A stretch of DNA of 64,000 nucleotides from Vibrio vulnificus NBRC 15645 = ATCC 27562 (lineage in GTDB: Bacteria; Pseudomonadota; Gammaproteobacteria; Enterobacterales; Vibrionaceae), in contig NZ_CP012881.1 of assembly GCF_002224265.1 (NCBI RefSeq), positions 620,001-684,000 of the forward strand, written 5' to 3'. The translations under genes and the position numbers were made by a program. Within the stretch, counting starts at the first letter, position 1; the number at the start of each line of letters is the position of its first letter. Below the pieces are notes generated by a model. It was given only the letters and a program-made list of their open reading frames with translations. It made no database searches and had not been told where the DNA came from. Of the stretch, positions 58,659-64,000 are shown one piece after another.

Positions 58659-59786
58659 CTAAGATAGCAACCCAATTGCACTGCCTGGGGCTTGCTTGGC
58701 TTGAGCCAGCAAGGCAGAGGTAGCCTGTTGCAATACCTGAGACTTCACTAAAGCGGTCGATGCTTTCGCAAAATCGGTATCCCATATTCGCCCTTTTGAT
58801 TCAGTGACATTGCGATTGATACTTTGCAAATTGTCCATCGTCCCCTCTACCCGATTTTGAAAACTGCCGATTTCACTTCGGTGAGAATCCAGATATTGAA
58901 TTGCAGTATCCACAACAGCAATTGCCAATTGAGCACCACCCACACTACTGATATCGAGTTCATCGAGCGTCACTTGTCCTTGCGGCTCAAAGTCTAGCTC
59001 TCCCTCCAAGCTTCCTGAGATATTTAAACCATCAGGAGCGTGACGATTAGCGACATAAAACTGCAATCGCCGATCATCCGTCACCGAGGACTCCACAACA
59101 TTTTGCTGTGAATTGATATACGTAGCGACCTCTTCGAGACTGTCTCCAGGTTTAAGCGAGATCTTAATGGATTGATCATCCCCTTCGCTATCTCGAAAAG
59201 TAAAGCTAAGTTGCCTTGATTCCTTGTCAACTTGCCAATCATCATCCACTGATTCTGATGCTAGGTAATGATACCCACCCATCTCAGGAACGTGAGTCCG
59301 CATGTTTTTGAGTTGCAAAGAAATGGAATTAGAATTTGCCCCAAGATGAAAACTTTTTGAACCATAACTTCCATCAAACAGATTTTTACCCGCAAATGTG
59401 GTTGTCCTGGCTATTCTTTCCACTTCATCTTTCAATACCACCACTTCCAACTGCAAACTTTGCCGATCATCATCGGAGTTCGACCCGTTTGCGGCTTGAA
59501 GAGAAAGAGATCGCAACCTCTGCAGTATTTCACTGCCCTCTTCCAACGCCCCTTCCGCTGTTTCCGCAACGGCATAAGCACTATGAGCGTTAGTTAATGC
59601 CACATCCAAACCACGAGTTTGGACATGAAGCGTATTCGCTATCTGCATTCCAGCGGCATCATCGCTGGCACTATTAATTCGGAATCCGGAACTTAGATTT
59701 TTTTGGGTTTCAGCTACCTGACTTGCCGCTGTGCTCAGATGCCTCTGAGCGACCATCGCAGACACATTGGTATTGAGTGAAACCAT
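58659..59786 (-). CDS. flaE: Flagellin, divergent paralogue (FlaE-like)
   Basis: This 375-residue flagellin is the most divergent of three in this cluster. The N-terminal D0/D1 part reads MVSLNTNVSAMVAQRHLSTA and SSGFRINSASDDAAGMQIAN; the C-terminal D0/D1 part is KGRIWDTDFAKASTALVKSQ and [20 protein letters not shown]. It lacks the MAV start and several residues shared by the other two. The symbol follows the flgL-flaCDE order known in related vibrios and is provisional. It lies 160 bp after flaD with a terminator between, so it probably has its own promoter. Confidence 0.88.
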   Translation of the reverse strand: MVSLNTNVSAMVAQRHLSTAASQVAETQKNLSSGFRINSASDDAAGMQIANTLHVQTRGLDVALTNAHSAYAVAETAEGALEEGSEILQRLRSLSLQAANGSNSDDDRQSLQLEVVVLKDEVERIARTTTFAGKNLFDGSYGSKSFHLGANSNSISLQLKNMRTHVPEMGGYHYLASESVDDDWQVDKESRQLSFTFRDSEGDDQSIKISLKPGDSLEEVATYINSQQNVVESSVTDDRRLQFYVANRHAPDGLNISGSLEGELDFEPQGQVTLDELDISSVGGAQLAIAVVDTAIQYLDSHRSEIGSFQNRVEGTMDNLQSINRNVTESKGRIWDTDFAKASTALVKSQVLQQATSALLAQAKQAPGSAIGLLS

Positions 59787-59820
59787 TTAATCGATATCCC
59801 TCTCCTGTTTCAATTCCGTT

Positions 59821-59847
59821 CATTCGGCAATAACGAGAAAACCGTCA
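59821..59847 (-). promoter_or_regulatory. Weak sigma-28-like promoter before flaE
   Basis: On the minus strand TGAC (59847-59844) is followed after 15 bases by GCCGAATG (59828-59821). The GCCGA core fits the FliA -10 element, but TAAA is replaced by TGAC. Tentative. Confidence 0.3.
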
Positions 59848-59885
59848 ACCTATGCCGCGAACATCTTGCGTCGAGGATATTAAAC

Positions 59886-59912
59886 AAAGAGCCAGGTAAG
59901 ACTACCTGGCTC
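59886..59912 (-). terminator. flaD terminator
   Basis: GAGCCAGGTA and TACCTGGCTC form a 10-bp stem with a 4-nt loop, followed on the minus strand by TTTGTTTAAT. Confidence 0.82.
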
Positions 59913-59946
59913 CTGCTTACCGAAATTAACCGCTGCTGCTCAGAGA

Positions 59947-61080
59947 TTAGCCTAGTAGACTTAGCGCTGAGTTTGGCGCCTGTTTCGCTTGCGCAAGAAT
60001 TGAACTTGACGCTTGCGATAGAATTTGTGTCTTGGTCAACTGAGTTGTTTCTTTCGCGAAGTCGGTATCTTTGATTCGGCTCTTCGACGCGTTCACGTTC
60101 TCGTTGATGTTGTCCAAGTTGCTGATTGCATGGTTGAAACGGTTCTGGAATGCACCCAGCTCTGCACGGTGGCTGTCTACGTATTTCAGTGCCGCATCCA
60201 CAATCGCTACCGACTCTTGCGCACCTTGTACGGTTGTTACGTCAATCGTATCTACCGTTACGTTTTTGCCTTCGCCTAGGCCAAGTTCACCAGCTAGGCT
60301 ACCTGAGAAACTAATTTCACCTTGAACTTTGTTGTTACCAGCAAAGATCTGTAGCTTGCCGCCTTCACCCACTGACGCTTTTACAAGGTCAGTTTGACCG
60401 TTGATGTACGTCGCTAGCTCTTCGATGTCATCACCCGCTTTCGCGTTGATTTCGATCTCTTGCTCGTTACCAAAGCTGTCTGTCAGTGCAATCGTCAAGT
60501 CGTTGTCGCCTGCGGCCACATTCCAGTTCTTGTCTTTGCCTTCTTCAGCTTGGTAGCTCACGCCGCCCATCATCACGTTGTCAGAGCGCATGTCTTTGAG
60601 TGACAGCATGACCGCTTCACCGTTATCCGCACCAATTTGCATTGCTTTCGTGCCGTAAGTGCCGTTGAGCAGTTTGTTACCACCAAAAGACGTGGTTTCT
60701 GCGATACGGTTTAGCTCGTCGTTCAATGCTGTCACTTCTTCTTGAATCGCCACGCGCTCTGATTTTGAGTTTGAGCCGTTCGCGGATTGTAGAGATAGGT
60801 CACGCATACGTTGCAGGATATTGGTGGTCTCGTTCATCGCACCTTCTGCGGTTTGTGCGATTGAGATACCGTCGTTGGCGTTACGTACCGCAACGTCTAG
60901 ACCGCGACTTTGTACGTTCAAGCGGTTAGAGATTTGCAGACCGGCTGCGTCATCTTTTGCACTGTTGATTTTGAAACCTGAAGACAGACGCTCCATCGAA
61001 GTTTGTTGTGCGCTGTTTGCGTTATTCAGGTAACGCTGTGCTGTCATTGCTGCTACGTTTGTATTTACATTCACTGCCAT
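59947..61080 (-). CDS. flaD: Flagellin (FlaD-like)
   Basis: This 377-residue polar-filament subunit starts [20 protein letters not shown] and ends [15 protein letters not shown], with conserved coiled D0/D1 ends and a short variable centre (about 170-280). The frame is open 19 codons upstream, but [11 protein letters not shown] with GGAG is the true start. A near-perfect sigma-28 promoter lies about 80 bp upstream. The sequence is very close to the neighbouring FlaC-like protein in its ends. Confidence 0.93.
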   Translation of the reverse strand: MAVNVNTNVAAMTAQRYLNNANSAQQTSMERLSSGFKINSAKDDAAGLQISNRLNVQSRGLDVAVRNANDGISIAQTAEGAMNETTNILQRMRDLSLQSANGSNSKSERVAIQEEVTALNDELNRIAETTSFGGNKLLNGTYGTKAMQIGADNGEAVMLSLKDMRSDNVMMGGVSYQAEEGKDKNWNVAAGDNDLTIALTDSFGNEQEIEINAKAGDDIEELATYINGQTDLVKASVGEGGKLQIFAGNNKVQGEISFSGSLAGELGLGEGKNVTVDTIDVTTVQGAQESVAIVDAALKYVDSHRAELGAFQNRFNHAISNLDNINENVNASKSRIKDTDFAKETTQLTKTQILSQASSSILAQAKQAPNSALSLLG

Positions 61081-61161
61081 GATGAATTCTCCAATTGATT
61101 TTCCGATATTACGGTTTCCGACGTCTCGGAAAACCAAGTAGTTCTCTCAAAGTTATTTCTA

Positions 61162-61189
61162 TTAACGGCTCAGCTTGAAAATCCTTTAG
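61162..61189 (-). promoter_or_regulatory. Sigma-28 (FliA) promoter of flaD
   Basis: On the minus strand CTAAAG (61189-61184) is followed by 14 bases and GCCGTTAA (61169-61162). This matches the FliA pattern TAAA-N15-GCCGATAA with one mismatch. Expected start of transcription is near 61155, giving a leader of about 75 nt. Confidence 0.8.
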
Positions 61190-61450
61190 AGGAAAAAGAC
61201 GATTTTTTTGAGAAAAGTTCGTTTGGTGAAAAATTCGTGACCAAAGCAGTAAAACGAGGAAAAAAGAGAAAATAACGCTAAAGTTTTGCGCGTCTTTGCC
61301 ATAGGACCAGAAGGCAAAAAACCATCTCATCCCGATGAGGGGCAAGAGGCATGAGATTGCCACAATGGAAAAAACTCATCGACAAAGCGATTAAAAAGAG
61401 AGATGGAATCTTGGTAGACGCACATCGGTATAAAAACGCGTTTGTGCAGA

Positions 61451-61489
61451 AAAAGAAAAAGCCCCTATTCCTTTGAGAGAACCGGGGCT
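61451..61489 (-). terminator. flaC terminator, far downstream
   Basis: On the minus strand AGCCCC pairs with GGGGCT around an 18-nt loop that can itself fold in part, followed by TTTTTCTTTTTC. It lies about 190 bp after the flaC stop. Confidence 0.7.
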
Positions 61490-61676
61490 AGGTTGGTAGC
61501 CAGAGCCAATGTGGAGATCAAGAGAAATGAACACATTTCCGGCACCGAGCAACTTTACACGAATAATGTCAGGCAGGTGAGAGATGAGAGAGCCCTTCAT
61601 TCACGGCAAAGCTGCTTGCCAAGTTATCCTGCGTCTATAAGCTCACGTCTGAACCACAGCAGACACAGGATTACTA

Positions 61677-62834
61677 TTAGCCCTGCAATAGTGACATTGC
61701 AGAGTTTGGCAATTGTTTTGCTTGAGCAAGAATCGAAGTACCTGCCTGTTGCAAAATCTGTGCTTTCGTCATTTGCGTCGTTTCCTTCGCAAAATCGGTA
61801 TCTTTAATGCGGCTGTTCGATGCATCAACGTTTTCTTGAACGTTAGCCAAGTTATTAATACTGTGGCTTAAACGGTTCTGTTTTGCACCTAAGTCCGCAC
61901 GTTGTGAATCAACGTACTTCAATGCCGCGTCAATAACGCTAATTGCGTTCTGAGAACCTTGCACGGTACGCAGATCCAAATCTTGTACTGTTGTCGCAAT
62001 CGGTTCGTCACTCAAACCCAGTTCAGAGGCAAGGCTACCCGAAATCGAGATATCGCCTTTCACGTTTGGTTGAGCAACAAAGATTTGCAGCTTGCCATCT
62101 TCACTTACCGATGCGTTGATGTAGTCCGATTGACCATTGATGTACGTTGCCAATTCTTCAATATCATCACCGCTTTTCGCCATGATGTTGATTTCCAAAT
62201 CGATAACATTGCCATCTTCATCTTCACCCATCTCTGGCAATACGATGTTCAGCTCTGCGTTATCCGCGCTCACTTCCCAATCTTTGTTTTTGCCATTTTC
62301 AGACTGGAAGGTGGTGCCACCCATGCGGAAATCATCGGCACGGATACTGGTTAAGCCCATAATCATCGCTTCACCAGAGTTAGAACCAATCTGGAATGCT
62401 GCATCACCGAAGGTGCCGTTCAGTAGACGTCGTCCACCAAACGATGTGGTTTCAGCAATACGGTTAATCTCGTCTTGTAGAGCACTCGCTTCTTCATGAA
62501 TCGCTTGGCGCTCAGACGTTGAGTTGGTACCGTTTGCGGATTGAATCGACAAGTCACGCATACGCTGCAAGACTGCCGTCGCTTCATTCATCGCCCCTTC
62601 GGCGGTTTGAGCGATAGAGATACCATCGTTGGCATTACGCATCGCCACATCTAGGCCACGAGACTGAGCGGTTAAGCGGTTAGAAATTTGCAAACCGGCC
62701 GCATCATCTTTGGCGCTATTAATTTTATGACCAGATGACAAACGTTCCATTGAGGTGTTTAACTCATCTGTCGCTTTGTTTAGATAACGTTGCGCAGTCA
62801 TCGCGGATACGTTAGTGCTTACTGTTACAGCCAT
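61677..62834 (-). CDS. flaC: Flagellin (FlaC-like)
   Basis: This 385-residue flagellin begins [20 protein letters not shown] and ends [16 protein letters not shown]. The central part ([20 protein letters not shown]) has an acidic insert not seen in the FlaD-like protein. Eight in-frame codons lie upstream of the chosen ATG, but AAGGAGAG decides for 62834. It is the first flagellin gene after flgL. The symbol is by gene order and provisional. Confidence 0.92.
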   Translation of the reverse strand: MAVTVSTNVSAMTAQRYLNKATDELNTSMERLSSGHKINSAKDDAAGLQISNRLTAQSRGLDVAMRNANDGISIAQTAEGAMNEATAVLQRMRDLSIQSANGTNSTSERQAIHEEASALQDEINRIAETTSFGGRRLLNGTFGDAAFQIGSNSGEAMIMGLTSIRADDFRMGGTTFQSENGKNKDWEVSADNAELNIVLPEMGEDEDGNVIDLEINIMAKSGDDIEELATYINGQSDYINASVSEDGKLQIFVAQPNVKGDISISGSLASELGLSDEPIATTVQDLDLRTVQGSQNAISVIDAALKYVDSQRADLGAKQNRLSHSINNLANVQENVDASNSRIKDTDFAKETTQMTKAQILQQAGTSILAQAKQLPNSAMSLLQG

Positions 62835-62972
62835 TTTGCTCTCCTTTCGAGTTCGCAAGCTTGTGCGAAGCGGCCAGCTTTACTCTCTTATGGAAAAGCA
62901 CTGACCGTAATTACTTGCTAAAACCGCCGGTGGCAGTTTTTAGAACCGGTAAATCATTTCTGGTTTAGTAGA

Positions 62973-62989
62973 TTCAATTTGTGTGCCAA
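62973..62989 (-). promoter_or_regulatory. Sigma-54-like element upstream of flaC
   Basis: On the minus strand TTGGCAC, five bases, TTGAA resembles TTGGCAC-N5-TTGCA. The -24 part is perfect, but the -12 GC is changed to GA, which often abolishes activity. Weak candidate. Confidence 0.3.
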
Positions 62990-63104
62990 CTTTTTAAAAC
63001 AAGACTGTTATCTGCCTTATTTCTAAGAAAACATACACTTACAAAGTAATATTTTTCTTTCAACTTCTTCAACCTCTTTGTTTTGCTCTCTATCTACTGG
63101 CATT

Positions 63105-63128
63105 GCCACTTTGCCGCTTTGCCGCTTT
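63105..63128. repeat. Three tandem 8-bp units GCC(A/G)CTTT
   Basis: GCCACTTT, GCCGCTTT and GCCGCTTT lie head to tail upstream of the flaC promoter region. They may be a binding array or a slippage product. Confidence 0.6.
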
Positions 63129-63290
63129 TAGAGACGTCTGCCGGGAGGTGGCAAGGTTTTTCTGGTTATCCGCACTTAAGGCATGGCTCATAAGGCATCA
63201 ATGTTGAAAAACCAACAAGAGGTTTCCTAAAGTCTGTTGTTCACACTCACGATACCGTCATCTCATTCAGAGGCGGTTCGTTCTTGCTCA

Positions 63291-64000
63291 CTACAAGTAA
63301 TTAAATAATGTGAGATCTTTCGTTTTACCAAACGCGAGCTGCGAAGCTTGCAACGCGCGTGAATTCTCATTGAATTCAATAATTGCCTTGGAGTAATCCA
63401 AGTCTTCAAAATTACTCTTTGCTTTCGCTAAAGAGAGATTGAAATCTTCATGTTGCTGCTCTTGGATATCCAGTGTACTTAGGCGAGCACCAATGTCGGT
63501 GCGCGCTTTGTTGAGATGGATAAAGGCAGCATGAAATTCTTCCGTTACTTGGTGCAACTTCGCCGTGGCATTGGCATCAGACACCGATGCTTCAGAGTAT
63601 TTCTCTGCATTTTTGAAGCTATCGAAAATAGAAAATGTTTCTCTTGGCTTTAGCTCAATCACGTCACCTTTCTGGATCTGGCCTTTGAGCTGAATCGTAA
63701 GATCTTCATACTGGATGCCTGTTGATGGGTTGAACTCATCAGCGGCAACCACACTGCCATCTTTTTCTAATTGGTATCCCCAGCGACCATTACTCATATC
63801 AACCATGGTGACGCGATAAGTCGCTTTATCGAAATAGTCTTCGTTCACTGCTTTTTCGAGCAACAACTCAGAAGCATTTTGCAACTGATATTCTGGTTCG
63901 TAATCGCCAAAGGGATTCGGAATATCCATAAACAGCTTACTGCCAGGATCATTCATCGCCATTTCAAGATTAGCCGACACTCGCATTTTGCGTTGGTAGT
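63291..64000 (-). CDS. flgL: Flagellar hook-associated protein FlgL (partial)
   Basis: This is the C-terminal part (about 236 residues) of the hook-filament junction protein HAP3; the 5' part lies beyond the right edge. The end KAKSNFEDLDYSKAIIEFNE and SRALQASQLAFGKTKDLTLF is the flagellin-like D0/D1 helix typical of FlgL. The position upstream of the flagellin genes agrees. It should be the last gene of the flgB-L cluster. Confidence 0.92.
   Translation of the reverse strand, partial: YQRKMRVSANLEMAMNDPGSKLFMDIPNPFGDYEPEYQLQNASELLLEKAVNEDYFDKATYRVTMVDMSNGRWGYQLEKDGSVVAADEFNPSTGIQYEDLTIQLKGQIQKGDVIELKPRETFSIFDSFKNAEKYSEASVSDANATAKLHQVTEEFHAAFIHLNKARTDIGARLSTLDIQEQQHEDFNLSLAKAKSNFEDLDYSKAIIEFNENSRALQASQLAFGKTKDLTLFNYL

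Larger units (their letters stand above)
61081..61676. promoter_or_regulatory. flaC-flaD intergenic region
   Basis: This 596-bp gap carries, in transcription order, a flaC 3' tail of about 190 bp, the flaC terminator (61451-61489), a further spacer, the sigma-28 promoter (61162-61189) and a flaD leader with the hairpin TTTCCGA-CGTC-TCGGAAA (61115-61132). I see no gene. Confidence 0.65.
62835..63290. promoter_or_regulatory. flgL-flaC intergenic region
   Basis: This 456-bp gap contains three tandem copies of GCC(A/G)CTTT (63105-63128), a sigma-54-like element (62973-62989) and a hairpin (62920-62940), AAAACTGCC/GGCGGTTTT on the minus strand, pairing with one G-U. It has no long ORF. Confidence 0.55.

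Noticed and set aside
61959..62354. 131-codon plus-strand frame within flaC
   Set aside because: It mirrors the flagellin coding sequence and its translation shows no family pattern.

Overview
The window is a 64 kb piece of a Vibrio main chromosome. The evidence is a ToxR/ToxS pair divergent from htpG, a set of flagellin paralogues behind flgL, a chitoporin-type porin beside ligA, a GlcNAc PTS permease without its own IIA domain, and seqA-pgm, fldA-fur and zipA-ligA neighbourhoods typical of the genus. Gene order recalls the V. parahaemolyticus/V. vulnificus group, but I cannot fix the species. It is almost entirely core genome. I see no tRNA or rRNA gene, CRISPR array, insertion sequence, prophage or integron.

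Layout. 1-8.9 kb holds TCA-cycle genes: sucB (cut by the left edge), sucA, sdhB, sdhA, sdhD and sdhC on the minus strand, and gltA divergent, with tandem ArcA-like boxes in the shared control region. 9-10.6 kb has a Nif3-like protein and a DUF1853 protein. 10.6-14.5 kb is a minus-strand unit of a YheO-like regulator, RidA, a TcyP-like symporter and a CoA-disulfide-reductase-like enzyme. 14.9-20.2 kb has pgm, seqA, a YbfF esterase, a small membrane protein, fldA, a DUF4442 protein and fur. 20.3-26.6 kb has glnS, then nagE divergent from nagA-nagC. 26.7-32.4 kb has a Kef-type antiporter, asnB, rfaH and a POT peptide transporter. 32.5-37.7 kb has a headless chemoreceptor remnant, hemH, adk and htpG. 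37.9-40.4 kb has toxRS, a TauE/SafE permease and a small SelW-like CxxC protein. 40.5-43.3 kb has yfcE and the least understood unit here: two DUF1538 membrane proteins, a PII-like protein and a CBS protein in overlapping genes. 43.5-48.0 kb has yfcH-like and ybbO-like reductases, a cysteine-less CnoX/YbbN, QmcA and an NfeD-like protein. 48.2-54.4 kb has a DUF2799 lipoprotein, the porin, ligA, zipA and cysZ. 54.6-58.6 kb has cysK and ptsH-ptsI-crr. 58.7-64 kb has three flagellin genes and the 3' part of flgL.

Links between genes: NagE has IIC and IIB domains only and should be phosphorylated by EIIA-Glc (crr), encoded 34 kb away. The porin, NagE, NagA and NagC together suggest chitin-derived sugar use. 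CysZ and CysK cover sulfate entry and cysteine formation. sdhCDAB, sucAB and gltA form an aerobic-respiration block.

The best candidate for an undescribed system is the DUF1538-DUF1538-PII-like-CBS operon (41078-43347): a duplicated membrane protein with two likely ligand-sensing soluble partners. Most other novelties are regulatory or structural: repeated motifs before the RidA/symporter operon, twin inverted repeats before the peptide transporter, a palindromic element before adk, a possible 21-residue membrane peptide, and a near-consensus sigma-28 promoter at one flagellin gene. Start codons were chosen from ribosome-binding sites and remembered family N-termini. All family assignments come from reading the sequence, not from a search.
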